The notes under the pieces are model-generated. The model did not search any database and was not told the DNA's origin. It was given only the letters and a program-made list of their open reading frames with translations. From NCBI GenBank assembly GCA_947174275.1, contig CAMWIJ010000007.1:1-64000 (forward strand): a DNA stretch of 64,000 bases, given 5' to 3'. Below are positions 53,827 through 62,650 of the stretch, in pieces. Source of the DNA: an uncultured Muribaculaceae bacterium (GTDB taxonomy: Bacteria; Bacteroidota; Bacteroidia; Bacteroidales; Muribaculaceae). Made by a program: the position numbers and the translations under genes. Each line of letters begins with the position of its first letter. The first letter of the stretch is position 1.

Positions 53827-54861
53827 ATGTTAAAGAAACCGCTGATAGGTCTTACTCTCGAGCAGCTCCGTGACATTACCGACAGTGTAGGCTTGCGTCC
53901 GTTCGCCGCGAAGCAGATTGCATCATGGCTTTATGTCAAGCGAGCGAAATCAATATCCATGATGACCGACCTCCCCAAAGAGGCGCGCCAGCGTCTGAGT
54001 GATGAATATTGCATCGGGCTTGCCGAACCAAAGGATGCCGCGGTGTCGGCCGACGGCACGGTCAAATATCTTTTTGAAGGAGTCGGCGGCCGTGACATTG
54101 AGGCAGTGTATATTCCCGACGGCGAGCGTGCCACACTGTGCGTGTCGTCGCAGGCCGGCTGCAAGATGAACTGCCGTTTCTGCATGACCGGCCGAAATGG
54201 CTACAACGGAAATCTTACCGCCAACGCCATCATCAACCAGGTGCTCTCGATCCCGCAGTCGCGTTCGCTGACAAACATCGTGTTCATGGGCATGGGCGAG
54301 CCTCTCGACAATCTCCAGCCCGTGCTCAATGCAATTGAAATTCTGACAGCACAATGGGGGCTGGGATGGAGCCCGAAGCGCATCACGGTGAGTTCAATCG
54401 GAAAGCTCAAGGAACTGCGCACGTTGCTTGACACCACAAAGGTGCACATCGCTATCTCGCTGCACAATCCCTTCCCGGCCGAACGTGCCGACATTATGCC
54501 GGTCGAAAAGGCCTATCCGTTGCGCGACGTGATATCTCTGCTTTCAAACTATGATTTCAGCCATCAGCGACGTCTGTCGTTTGAATATATCATGTGGCGC
54601 GATGTCAACGACTCGCTCCGCTATGCCGAAGCGCTTGTGCGACTGATCGGGCGCCTTGACTGCCGCGTAAATCTCATCCGCTTCCATGCCATTCCCGGAA
54701 GCAGTCTGCTGCCGTCGACAACCGCAGCTATGGAACGTTTCCGCGACTGTCTCAACGACCACGGCATAACAGCCACCATACGCGCCTCACGCGGCGAAGA
54801 CATAATGGCTGCCTGCGGCATGCTCGCAGGCAAATCGTCGCAGCCGGAGCCGGCTTACTGA
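53827..54861 (+). CDS. rlmN: Dual-specificity 23S rRNA / tRNA adenine-C2 methyltransferase
   Basis: A 344-residue radical SAM enzyme methylating A2503 of 23S rRNA and A37 of some tRNAs. The radical SAM cluster motif is CKMNCRFC (Cys at about 113, 117 and 120), preceded by TLCVSSQAGC. IVFMGMGEPLDN (about 154-165) and LHNPFPAERADIMPVEKAYP are family blocks, and the methyl-carrying Cys lies in EDIMAACGMLAG near the end. It is followed by two DUF1573 genes on the same strand. Confidence 0.96.
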   Translation: MLKKPLIGLTLEQLRDITDSVGLRPFAAKQIASWLYVKRAKSISMMTDLPKEARQRLSDEYCIGLAEPKDAAVSADGTVKYLFEGVGGRDIEAVYIPDGERATLCVSSQAGCKMNCRFCMTGRNGYNGNLTANAIINQVLSIPQSRSLTNIVFMGMGEPLDNLQPVLNAIEILTAQWGLGWSPKRITVSSIGKLKELRTLLDTTKVHIAISLHNPFPAERADIMPVEKAYPLRDVISLLSNYDFSHQRRLSFEYIMWRDVNDSLRYAEALVRLIGRLDCRVNLIRFHAIPGSSLLPSTTAAMERFRDCLNDHGITATIRASRGEDIMAACGMLAGKSSQPEPAY

Positions 54862-54919
54862 TTTGCATCATGAAAAAGACGCCCGAAGCGCCATTTGTAA
54901 TATTAAAATTAAACAGACA

Positions 54920-55315
54920 ATGAAGAAACTTACGATATTCCTTACGATGCTTGTCATGGCTGTCGTTTCCGTATCTGCTCACGACAAGACTCCGTCGGTC
55001 AGTTTCGAGGAGACTTCCCACGACTTCGGCACTATAGCCGAGGAGGCCGGCCCCGTCACATGCACATTCTCTTTTGTCAACGAAGGAGAGGCTCCGCTGG
55101 TCATAATCTCGGCCACGGCGCAATGCGGCTGCACACGTCCGTCATTCCCGCAAAAACCAATAGCTCCGGGCAAGAAGGGCGAGATAAAAGTCACCTACAA
55201 TCCGCAGGGACGTCCCGGCGAGTTTGTAAAAGAGGTGAAGGTAAAAACCAACGACAAGAAACACCGCACCACCAAACTCAAAATCTCCGGCGTAGTGCTC
55301 CCTTATCGCCGCTGA
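54920..55315 (+). CDS. Exported DUF1573 protein (single domain)
   Basis: A 131-residue protein: signal peptide (residues 1-20, MKKLTIFLTMLVMAVVSVSA) and one Ig-like DUF1573 domain. Family marks: HDFGTIAEEAGPVTCTFSFV, then ATAQCGCTRPSFPQKPIAPG with the conserved CGCT pair, and the final LKISGVVLPYRR. The ATG at 54920 is used because it begins the signal peptide; an earlier frame start at 54863 adds unrelated residues. Periplasmic or surface role unknown. A larger paralogue follows after 32 bp. Confidence 0.85.
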   Translation: MKKLTIFLTMLVMAVVSVSAHDKTPSVSFEETSHDFGTIAEEAGPVTCTFSFVNEGEAPLVIISATAQCGCTRPSFPQKPIAPGKKGEIKVTYNPQGRPGEFVKEVKVKTNDKKHRTTKLKISGVVLPYRR

Positions 55316-55347
55316 CCTGAGAGTGTGTCTCAAAAAGTAGTTACGAC

Positions 55348-56424
55348 ATGAAATTCAGAACGACAATATCAGGCGTGTTTCTCGCCGTTGCGGCCGCGGC
55401 TACTGCCGCACCGCGCATTCAATGGATTAATCCCGACTTCGATTTCGGAGCCATAGCCGAAGCCGACGGTGTGGCTCGCGGCGAGTTCCGCTTTGTCAAT
55501 ACGGGTGACGCACCGGTCAGTGTGACCGGCGTACACACCTCATGCGGTTGCACCACCGCGCAGGTTCCCCGCGATGAAATCGCACCGGGCGACACGGCTG
55601 TCATCGCCGTGCAGTATGATCCGACCGGTCGTCCCGGAAAGTTTGAGAAAAAAGTCTCCGTCAACTTCTCCGACGATATTCCGCGCGCATCTCTGCGCGT
55701 ACACGGCGTAGTGATAGGCACGACAAAGACGTTGCAGACTCGCTATCCTGTCGATGCCGGTGTCATGCGTATCCACTCCTCTGTAATACCGTTCGGCGAG
55801 GTCAAGAAGAGCGGTGCCAAGAGCGATTTCCTCGAGGTCTACAACGCCTCGCGCGACACTATAGTGCCCGTGTGGAGCAATCTGCCGTCATATCTCAGCG
55901 TCGCCCCCGAAGAAAACCATATCGCCCCCGGGCAGCAGGCAGTCTACAATCTGATGTTCTCAGGTTACCGGTGTCCGCTCTACGGTCTTGTCACCGACAG
56001 CATCTACATTGCATCCGGAGCCGGAGCAGAACCGGTGAAAATCGACATCGTGGGCATCGTCAACGAGGATTTCTCGCGCATGTCGGCCGACGACCGTGCC
56101 AAGGCTCCTGTAATATCAGTCAGCACCGACCGCCTTGATTTCGGCTCATTCGATCCGTCAGCTCCCGTCACTGCGCAATTCACGATAACCAACAAAGGGA
56201 AAAACACGTTGCTGCTGCGACGTGTCTATACTGCCGACAAGGGCATCTCCCTGTCGGTCGACAAAGATAAAATCAAAAAAGGGAAACAGGCCACAGTCAC
56301 GGTTACTGTCACCCCTGAAGCTCTTGCCTCCGGTATTCTCAACGGCCGGATATCCGTTATTTCCAACGACCCCGACAACCCCTCGCTGACAGTGCGTGCC
56401 GTAGGGCTTCCCCAAGGTTTCTGA
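55348..56424 (+). CDS. Exported DUF1573 protein (three Ig-like domains)
   Basis: A 358-residue paralogue of the previous gene. Signal peptide about 1-20 (ISGVFLAVAAAATA). Domain 1 (about 28-125) is a true DUF1573 with FDFGAIAEADGVARGEFRFV and TSCGCTTAQVPRDEIAPGDT. Domain 2 (about 130-235) and domain 3 (about 250-355, RLDFGSFDPSAPVTAQFTIT) are related ASH/Ig-like modules without the CGCT motif. Tandem growth by domain duplication is likely. Function unknown; envelope location expected. Confidence 0.85.
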   Translation: MKFRTTISGVFLAVAAAATAAPRIQWINPDFDFGAIAEADGVARGEFRFVNTGDAPVSVTGVHTSCGCTTAQVPRDEIAPGDTAVIAVQYDPTGRPGKFEKKVSVNFSDDIPRASLRVHGVVIGTTKTLQTRYPVDAGVMRIHSSVIPFGEVKKSGAKSDFLEVYNASRDTIVPVWSNLPSYLSVAPEENHIAPGQQAVYNLMFSGYRCPLYGLVTDSIYIASGAGAEPVKIDIVGIVNEDFSRMSADDRAKAPVISVSTDRLDFGSFDPSAPVTAQFTITNKGKNTLLLRRVYTADKGISLSVDKDKIKKGKQATVTVTVTPEALASGILNGRISVISNDPDNPSLTVRAVGLPQGF

Positions 56425-56462
56425 CCCGAATTAACTTTTAAATCCTCCTAAAATACCTGTAT

Positions 56463-57551
56463 ATGGACCATCCTGAAAACGACGAAAAATATATCGGTCT
56501 GACCGTCAACTCCGGCGTGGCTCAGCCTCCGTCGGTCAATCCCTATCTCAAGCGTCACCGCCGTAAACCGCTCCCTACTGTCGCCGAGATGGTCGACGGC
56601 ATTGTCAAGGGCGATGTCACAATGCTGTCGCGCGCGGTCACTCTTGTGGAGAGCATACAGCCTGACCATTATGCCCTGGCGCAGGAGGTCATAGAGAAAT
56701 GTCTGCCCCATTCGGGCAATTCACGCCGCATAGGCATCACCGGTGTGCCCGGAGCAGGAAAAAGCACCTCTATAGATGTGTTCGGGCTTCATGTGCTGCG
56801 CGACGGCGGCAAGCTGGCAGTGCTTGCCATCGACCCTTCGAGCGAGCGCACACGCGGCTCTATCCTCGGCGACAAAACCCGCATGGAGAAACTGTCGCAA
56901 CACCCCGGTGCATTCATACGTCCCTCCCCGTCGGCCGGGTCGCTCGGCGGTGTGGCCCGCAAGACGCGCGAGACTATCGTGCTGTGTGAGGCCGCCGGCT
57001 ACAACAACATATTTGTCGAGACTGTAGGCGTGGGGCAGAGCGAGACTGCCGTTCATTCGATGGTCGACTTCTTCCTGCTTATACAGCTTGCCGGCACAGG
57101 CGATGAGCTGCAGGGCATAAAGCGCGGCATCATGGAGATGGCTGACGGCATCGTCATAAACAAAGCCGATGGCGACAACATCGGTCCGGCTCAGCTGGCT
57201 CAGGCTCAGTTCAAGTCGGCGTTGCATCTCTTCCCGCCGACAGAATCGGGCTGGTCGCCCGAGGTGCTGACATATTCGGGCTATTACGAACTCGGCATCG
57301 CCGAAGTGTGGGATATGATTGACCGCTACTTTGCATTTGTCAAAGAGAACGGTTATTTCGAGCGCAAACGCATGCAGCAGGCTCGCTACTGGATGTATGA
57401 GACAATCGACAGCCGTCTGCGTTCCAACTTCTACAACGACCCCGACATTGCGGCAATGCTTGCCGACCGCGAGCAGCTTGTGCTCTCCAACCGGCAGAGC
57501 TCATTCATCGCGGCCCGCGACATCCTCGACTATTACTTCAACAAAAAGTAA
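56463..57551 (+). CDS. meaB: Methylmalonyl-CoA mutase-associated GTPase MeaB
   Basis: A 362-residue G3E-type P-loop GTPase that loads and protects the B12-dependent methylmalonyl-CoA mutase. Walker A is GVPGAGKST (about 88-96), followed by VLAIDPSSERTRGSILGDKT (about 115-134), FVETVGVGQSE (about 183-193) and the base-recognition motif VINKADGD. The C-terminal helical dimer arm ends SFIAARDILDYYF. The mutase genes, which often adjoin, are not in the window; in propionate/succinate-forming Bacteroidales the mutase is expected elsewhere. Confidence 0.93.
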   Translation: MDHPENDEKYIGLTVNSGVAQPPSVNPYLKRHRRKPLPTVAEMVDGIVKGDVTMLSRAVTLVESIQPDHYALAQEVIEKCLPHSGNSRRIGITGVPGAGKSTSIDVFGLHVLRDGGKLAVLAIDPSSERTRGSILGDKTRMEKLSQHPGAFIRPSPSAGSLGGVARKTRETIVLCEAAGYNNIFVETVGVGQSETAVHSMVDFFLLIQLAGTGDELQGIKRGIMEMADGIVINKADGDNIGPAQLAQAQFKSALHLFPPTESGWSPEVLTYSGYYELGIAEVWDMIDRYFAFVKENGYFERKRMQQARYWMYETIDSRLRSNFYNDPDIAAMLADREQLVLSNRQSSFIAARDILDYYFNKK

Positions 57552-57590
57552 GCGGAAGAGGTCTTTTTATGGCAAAACCGGATTATAATA

Positions 57591-57623
57591 TTGTCGTGAT
57601 TGGCAAAAATTTACTATATTTGC
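57591..57623 (+). promoter_or_regulatory. Promoter for the argF'-proCBA operon
   Basis: TTG (57591-57593), a 21-bp spacer and TATATTTGC (57615-57623), 40 bp before the argF' start. Both halves fit the Bacteroidetes promoter. Confidence 0.65.
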
Positions 57624-57663
57624 AATTCTGACAGTCTATTTGTAAGTAAAAAACAGAAATACT

Positions 57664-58617
57664 ATGCGTAATTTCACAACAGTCGCCGATATCGGTGACC
57701 TTAAAGGTGCGGTGAAGGAGGCTCTTGAAGTAAAGGCCGACCGTTTCGCCTGGCAACATCTCGGACGCAACAAGACTCTGATGATGATATTCTTCAACTC
57801 TTCGCTGCGCACACGTCTGTCGACACAGAAAGCAGCCATGAACCTGGGCATGAACACCATTGTGCTCGATGTGAACCAGGGCGCGTGGAAGCTCGAGACC
57901 GAACGCGGTGTGATCATGGACGGCGACAAGCCGGAGCACCTTCTTGAGGCAATTCCCGTGATGGGCTGTTACTGCGATGTGATCGGAGTGCGTTCGTTTG
58001 CCCGTTTCGAGTCAAAGGCTGATGATTATAACGAATTGATATTAAATCAGTTTATAAAATATTCCGGACGTCCGGTGTTCTCTATGGAGGCCGCCACACG
58101 TCATCCGCTCCAGTCGTTTGCCGACCTTATCACCATCGAGGAGTACAAGACGAAGGAGCGTCCGAAGGTGGTGCTCACGTGGGCGCCTCACCCCAAGGCG
58201 CTTCCGCAGGCTGTGCCCAACTCGTTTGCCGAATGGATGCGTGAGGCTGATGTCGACTTCGTGATTGCCAATCCTGAAGGCTACGATCTTGCCCCTGAGT
58301 TTGTCGGCGACACCAAGGTATATCACAATCAGGATGAAGCTCTCCGCGGCGCCGATTTTGTCTATGCCAAAAACTGGAGCGCCTACGACGACCCCAATTA
58401 CGGCAAGGTGCTGTCGACCGACAGGTCATGGACCGTGACCGCCGACAAGATGGCGCTCACCGACAACGCTTATTTCATGCACTGTCTGCCCGTGAGACGC
58501 AACATGATCGTGAGCGACGACGTCATCGAGTCGCCCCGTTCGCTTGTAATCCCCGAAGCGGCCAACCGCGAGATATCGGCCGAAGTAGTGCTCAAACGCA
58601 TACTTGAGTCACTATGA
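57664..58617 (+). CDS. argF': N-succinylornithine carbamoyltransferase
   Basis: A 317-residue transcarbamylase making N-succinylcitrulline from N-succinylornithine and carbamoyl phosphate, the Bacteroidetes variant of arginine synthesis. The carbamoyl-phosphate loop is NSSLRTRLSTQKA (about 45-57; ordinary ArgF has STRT). The discriminating residue is Pro90 in MDGDKPEHLLEA, the residue reported to mark succinylornithine over acetylornithine specificity in Bacteroides fragilis. The proline-rich loop and HCLPVRRNMIVSDDV are intact. Its stop overlaps the proC start by 4 bp, so it heads a coupled arginine/proline operon. Confidence 0.93.
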   Translation: MRNFTTVADIGDLKGAVKEALEVKADRFAWQHLGRNKTLMMIFFNSSLRTRLSTQKAAMNLGMNTIVLDVNQGAWKLETERGVIMDGDKPEHLLEAIPVMGCYCDVIGVRSFARFESKADDYNELILNQFIKYSGRPVFSMEAATRHPLQSFADLITIEEYKTKERPKVVLTWAPHPKALPQAVPNSFAEWMREADVDFVIANPEGYDLAPEFVGDTKVYHNQDEALRGADFVYAKNWSAYDDPNYGKVLSTDRSWTVTADKMALTDNAYFMHCLPVRRNMIVSDDVIESPRSLVIPEAANREISAEVVLKRILESL

Positions 58618-59399
58618 AAGTTGCTGTAATCGGGGCCGGAAACATGGGCGGCGCCATTGCCCGCGCGCTTGCCGCCACCGGCCAATATGAAATAACTGTA
58701 GCCAACCCTACGGCTGCGAAACTTGAGGCTATCAAAGCCGAATATCCCTCAGTTGCCATCACATCCGACAATGTAGAGGCTGTGGTCGACGCCGATGTCA
58801 TCATTCTTGCCGTCAAGCCCTGGCTTCTGGCCGGCGTGCTGTCGCAGGTGATGCCGCGTCTCGTCTATCGCCGCAACATCATAGTCTCGCTTTCCGGTGG
58901 CGTGCCTCTCGACGCTATCGACAAGATGCTTCTGCGTGGCGACGAGCTGCCGGCTGTGTGCCGCGTAATTCCCGACACTGCTCTGTCGGTGGGCAAGTCG
59001 ATGACCTTCATTTCCGGTCGCCGTGCCTCTGACGGGGTAATGGCCGGAATTGAAAAAATGTTCCGCCACATGGGCGAGGTCGCGGTCATCGAGGAGCGCC
59101 TGATGGACGCTGCCACCGCTCTAAGTTCATGCGGCATAGCCTACGTGTATAAATTCATGCAGGCATGCGTGCAGGCCGGTGTTGAGATGGGCTTCCGTCC
59201 GTCTGATGCCCTGCGCTATGTCTGTGCCACTGTCGACGGAGCCGCCGCCATGTTGTCAGCTCCCGGCGCATCTCCGCAACTTGAGATTGACAAGGTCACA
59301 ACTCCCGGCGGCATGACAATCAAAGGTATAAACGCACTGGAACACAGCGGTTTCACTTCGGCTGTGATAAATGCAATATTAACTCCTGTCAGGAAATGA
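58614..59399 (+). CDS. proC: Pyrroline-5-carboxylate reductase
   Basis: A 261-residue NAD(P)H enzyme for the last step of proline synthesis. The Rossmann motif VAVIGAGNMGGAIARAL (about 3-19) opens the protein, VILAVKPWLLAGVL follows, and the C-terminal dimer domain carries SCGIAYVYKFMQACVQAGVE (about 170-189) and VTTPGGMTIKGINALEHSGF (about 229-248), the latter being the substrate-binding signature. It overlaps both neighbours by 4 bp. Confidence 0.95.
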   Translation: MKVAVIGAGNMGGAIARALAATGQYEITVANPTAAKLEAIKAEYPSVAITSDNVEAVVDADVIILAVKPWLLAGVLSQVMPRLVYRRNIIVSLSGGVPLDAIDKMLLRGDELPAVCRVIPDTALSVGKSMTFISGRRASDGVMAGIEKMFRHMGEVAVIEERLMDAATALSSCGIAYVYKFMQACVQAGVEMGFRPSDALRYVCATVDGAAAMLSAPGASPQLEIDKVTTPGGMTIKGINALEHSGFTSAVINAILTPVRK

Positions 59400-60481
59400 G
59401 ACAATACCGCAGAGTTACCATAAAAATCGGCAGCAATGTGCTGACCCGGGCCGACGGCACTCTCGATGTCACCCGCGTGTCGGCGCTTGTCGACCAGATA
59501 TGTCAGCTTCGTGCGCAAGGCATTGAGACTGTGCTGATATCATCGGGCGCTGTGGCCTGCGGTCGCTCCGAACTGCGAGGCATGGCGCTTCCGCAGCTCG
59601 ACAATGTCGATGCCCGTCAGCTTTTCTCCGCCGTGGGGCAGGTGAAGCTTATCAACAGGTATTACGATCTGTTTCGTGACCGCGGCATCAACGTAGGCCA
59701 GGTGCTGACCATGAAGGAGAGTTTCGCCACACGCCGCCACTATCTCAACCAGCGCAACTGCATGATGGTGATGCTGCGCAACGGCATTATACCGATTGTG
59801 AACGAGAACGATACGGTCAGCGTCACCGAACTGATGTTTACCGACAACGACGAGCTTTCCGGCCTTGTGGCCGCCATGCTCGACTGCGATGCTCTCATTA
59901 TCCTGAGCAATATCGACGGCATATACAACGGCAATCCCAAAACTCCCGGCGCCGAGGTCATACGACGTGTCGACCCCGATCTCGACCTCACTGACTACAT
60001 CATGACCGAGCGCTCCGGTTTCGGCCGCGGAGGCATGGTGACAAAATACCGCATCGCGCGCAAGGTCGCCGACGAGGGCATCGCCGTAATCATAGCCAAC
60101 GGAAAGCGTGACAACATACTGACCGATATTATTTTAGGCAATGGCGACACGCTCTGCACAGAGTTTGCTCCCGCCGCCGTACCCGCCTCGAGCCTCAAGC
60201 GCTGGATTGCCCACAGCGAGGGGTTTGCGAAAGGGGCGATTATGATAGATGACCGCGCTGTCGAAGCTGTCAACTCCGACCATGCTGCGTCTGTCCTCCC
60301 CATCGGCGTTACTTCGGTAACCGGCGATTTCGAGAAAGACGACCTTATAAAAGTGCTTGACAGCGGCGGCAACCTCGTTGCCATCGGCCGTTCATCTTAC
60401 AGCGCCTCCGAAGCCCGCGAGGCTGCCGGAAAGCATCGCCGCCGCCCTGTTATACATTATGACTACCTCTATGTCGAATAA
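59396..60481 (+). CDS. proB: Glutamate 5-kinase with PUA domain
   Basis: A 361-residue kinase forming glutamyl-5-phosphate, the committed step of proline synthesis. The amino-acid kinase domain spans about 1-255 ([55 protein letters not shown]). The C-terminal PUA domain spans about 270-355 ([36 protein letters not shown]). This full-length form usually is feedback-inhibited by proline. It overlaps proC by 4 bp and is followed by proA. Confidence 0.95.
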   Translation: MRQYRRVTIKIGSNVLTRADGTLDVTRVSALVDQICQLRAQGIETVLISSGAVACGRSELRGMALPQLDNVDARQLFSAVGQVKLINRYYDLFRDRGINVGQVLTMKESFATRRHYLNQRNCMMVMLRNGIIPIVNENDTVSVTELMFTDNDELSGLVAAMLDCDALIILSNIDGIYNGNPKTPGAEVIRRVDPDLDLTDYIMTERSGFGRGGMVTKYRIARKVADEGIAVIIANGKRDNILTDIILGNGDTLCTEFAPAAVPASSLKRWIAHSEGFAKGAIMIDDRAVEAVNSDHAASVLPIGVTSVTGDFEKDDLIKVLDSGGNLVAIGRSSYSASEAREAAGKHRRRPVIHYDYLYVE

Positions 60482-60485
60482 TTAT

Positions 60486-61727
60486 ATGATTGAACAGCAA
60501 CTTATTGACGCACGCACTGCCTCCCGCCGGCTGCTGGGTCTGACTGATGACGAGACCAACGCTATCCTTGTCGAAACCGCCGACGCTCTTGTCGCCGCAA
60601 CTGACGATATCATTGCCGCCAACGCTCTCGACCTGAGCCGGATGGACCCTGCCAATCCCAAGTATGACCGGCTCAAGCTTACCCCTGACCGCATTGCCGG
60701 CATTGCCGCCGACATGCGCAACGTGGCCTCATTGCCCTCGCCGCGCGTAGAGCTCGACCGGCGTGTGCGTCCCAACGGACTTGTCATTTCGAGGGTTGCT
60801 GTGCCTTTCGGTGTCATCGGGGTGATATATGAGGCGCGTCCCAACGTGACAGCCGACGTTTTCTCGCTCTGCTTCAAAAGCGGAAACGTTGCCGTTTTGA
60901 AAGGGGGGCACGACGCCGACGACTCGTCCCGGGCTATTGTCGCTGTCATACATTCAGTGCTCCGCCGTCACGGCATCGATCCCGCCGTGGCGACACTGCT
61001 CCCCGCCACCCGCGAAGCCACCGACATATTGCTTTCCGCGCGCGGTCTCGTTGACCTTATCATACCCCGCGGCAGCAGCAGTCTAATCAACAGCGTCAGG
61101 GAAAAATCGCGTGTGCCGGTCATCGAGACCGGTGCCGGAGTGTGTCACTGCTACGTCGACGCATCGGCTGACCTCGCGATGGCGCGTGACATCATCAATA
61201 ACGCCAAGACACGCCGCGTAAGCGTTTGCAACGCTCTCGACTGCGCTATTGTCAACAGCTCGCTTCTGAGCGCTCTGCCGGCCCTCTGTGCGCCTCTGGA
61301 GGCTTCTGAGGTTGTTATCCATGCCGACGCTCGCGCCTTCGCGGCTCTCGACGGTCATTATCCCTCCCGTCTGCTTCGCAAAGCCTCTGACGATGATTTC
61401 GGCACGGAGTTCCTATCCTATGCAATGGCAATAAAGACGGTCGACTCTCTTGACGAAGCCATTGCGCATATCTCGCGCTACGGTTCGGGGCACAGCGAGT
61501 CGATTGTGACAGCCGACGACGAAGCAAAACGCCGTTTCGGCATGGAAGTCGACGCTGCCTGCGTCTACACCAACGCGCCGACATCATGGACCGACGGCGC
61601 TCAGTTCGGTCTCGGAGCTGAAATCGGCATCTCCACACAAAAAATGCATGCCCGCGGCCCTATGGCTCTCGAAGGACTCATGACCTACAAGTGGCTCATT
61701 TCCGGCAACGGCCAGATAAGAAACTGA
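60486..61727 (+). CDS. proA: Gamma-glutamyl phosphate reductase
   Basis: A 413-residue NADPH enzyme reducing glutamyl-5-phosphate to the semialdehyde. The start [17 protein letters not shown] at 60486 gives the usual N-terminal length; ATGs at 60471 and 60459, overlapping proB, are alternatives. Family blocks: [40 protein letters not shown] (about 112-131), GTG-type nucleotide region replaced by [30 protein letters not shown] and the catalytic Cys in [10 protein letters not shown] (about 245). It completes the proline operon with proB and proC. No terminator was seen before the repeat block that follows. Confidence 0.94.
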   Translation: MIEQQLIDARTASRRLLGLTDDETNAILVETADALVAATDDIIAANALDLSRMDPANPKYDRLKLTPDRIAGIAADMRNVASLPSPRVELDRRVRPNGLVISRVAVPFGVIGVIYEARPNVTADVFSLCFKSGNVAVLKGGHDADDSSRAIVAVIHSVLRRHGIDPAVATLLPATREATDILLSARGLVDLIIPRGSSSLINSVREKSRVPVIETGAGVCHCYVDASADLAMARDIINNAKTRRVSVCNALDCAIVNSSLLSALPALCAPLEASEVVIHADARAFAALDGHYPSRLLRKASDDDFGTEFLSYAMAIKTVDSLDEAIAHISRYGSGHSESIVTADDEAKRRFGMEVDAACVYTNAPTSWTDGAQFGLGAEIGISTQKMHARGPMALEGLMTYKWLISGNGQIRN

Positions 61728-61755
61728 AATTACGGCTCAAGCCGGTTATATCACC

Positions 61756-62073
61756 GCGGGCGGAAGCCGGGACGGGGGCGTCTCGCCCCCGTGGTTATCT
61801 CTTCTGTTGGTAAATATCATATAATCAGCGGCAAGCCACACTCCCCGGTGACATCCCGGGGCGGGGGCGTCTCGCCCCCGTGGTTATCTCTTCTGAGGGA
61901 AAATGTCATACAATCAGCGGCAAGCCACATTCCCCGATGACATCCCGGGGCGGGGGCGTCTCGCCCCCGTGGTTATCTCTTCTGTTAGTAAATATCATAC
62001 AATCACCGGCAAGCCACACTCCCCGGTGACATCCCGGGGGCGAGACGCCCCCGCCCCGGCTACTACCGCCCGC
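61756..62073. repeat. 318-bp GC-rich element with inverted ends and three 89-bp units (family 1)
   Basis: Same element as at 25604-25740, expanded. The left arm is 61756-61790 and the right arm 62036-62073 (with a 3-bp insertion). Cores GGGGGCGTCTCGCCCCC start at 61774, 61863 and 61952, exactly 89 bp apart, and the inverted core starts at 62036. The length difference from the other copy is two units plus 3 bp. Non-coding; begins 28 bp after proA. Confidence 0.85.
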
Positions 62074-62176
62074 AGAGATACCATCCACACCCACCGGAGC
62101 CCTTATCCCCCCACACCTACCGTCCTCCCCGTCCGACCTGTCAGACCCGTCTGACTGGTCCGACTGATACCCATCA

Positions 62177-62272
62177 CCCCCCGGCTTCCGTAGGACGCCG
62201 ATTATGCGTAACCCCGGACGCCGTAGCGCAGCGAGGCTTCCGGGGGTTAACCCGCAAATACAGCAAAGGCTT
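62177..62272. repeat. Dispersed repeat family 2, copy B (inverted)
   Basis: Reverse-complement relative of 25475-25565, with CCGGCTTCCG, AGGACGCCGATTATGCGTAA and the CCCCGGA / TCCGGGG hairpin. Between it and the family-1 element (62074-62176) lies pyrimidine-rich DNA with GTCCGAC, GTCAGAC, GTCTGAC and GTCCGAC in quick succession (62131-62165). Confidence 0.75.
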
Positions 62273-62650
62273 TCGCAATAAATTCATAGTAAGTTGACAA
62301 ATTTTTGCCAAAAATTCCGTCAAAAAATTTGTCAACTTAAAAATAATGTATAACTTAGCGACCTAAAATAGTGTGAGTAACCTTAATAAACCTTGATGAC
62401 CGATAGATTTTCTACAGTTTTCTACTTTTTTTGATTTCTCATACCATACTTACATAATAACTCTTTCACTATATTGCAGGCACAATACATACCATGACAT
62501 CAAAGTGTTTTGTTTATTGAATGCCGCACGTCCGGATTTCTCTGTGAAGCCGGTCGATAGTTTGGGCGAGTAACGTTTTACAGGAACAGACGATAATAAA
62601 CCATATTTATATATTTAACCTTAATTATTAACAATTTAACCAATTCATTC
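62273..62650 (+). other. AT-rich gap before the secreted protein
   Basis: No gene, RNA family or clear promoter recognised. AAATTTTTTGACGGAAT-type sequence appears as a local inverted repeat near 62296-62336 (GTTGACAAATTTTTG with CAAAAAATTTGTCAAC). The last 50 bp are A/T-rich, typical of a strong Bacteroidetes leader. Confidence 0.4.

Noticed and set aside
61774-62052. CRISPR-like regular spacing
   Set aside because: The 89-bp unit is repeated almost whole, without unique spacers, and no cas genes are present.
61903-62154. Open frames inside the 89-bp tandem units
   Set aside because: They follow the repeat period and have no start context or family; repeat-derived.
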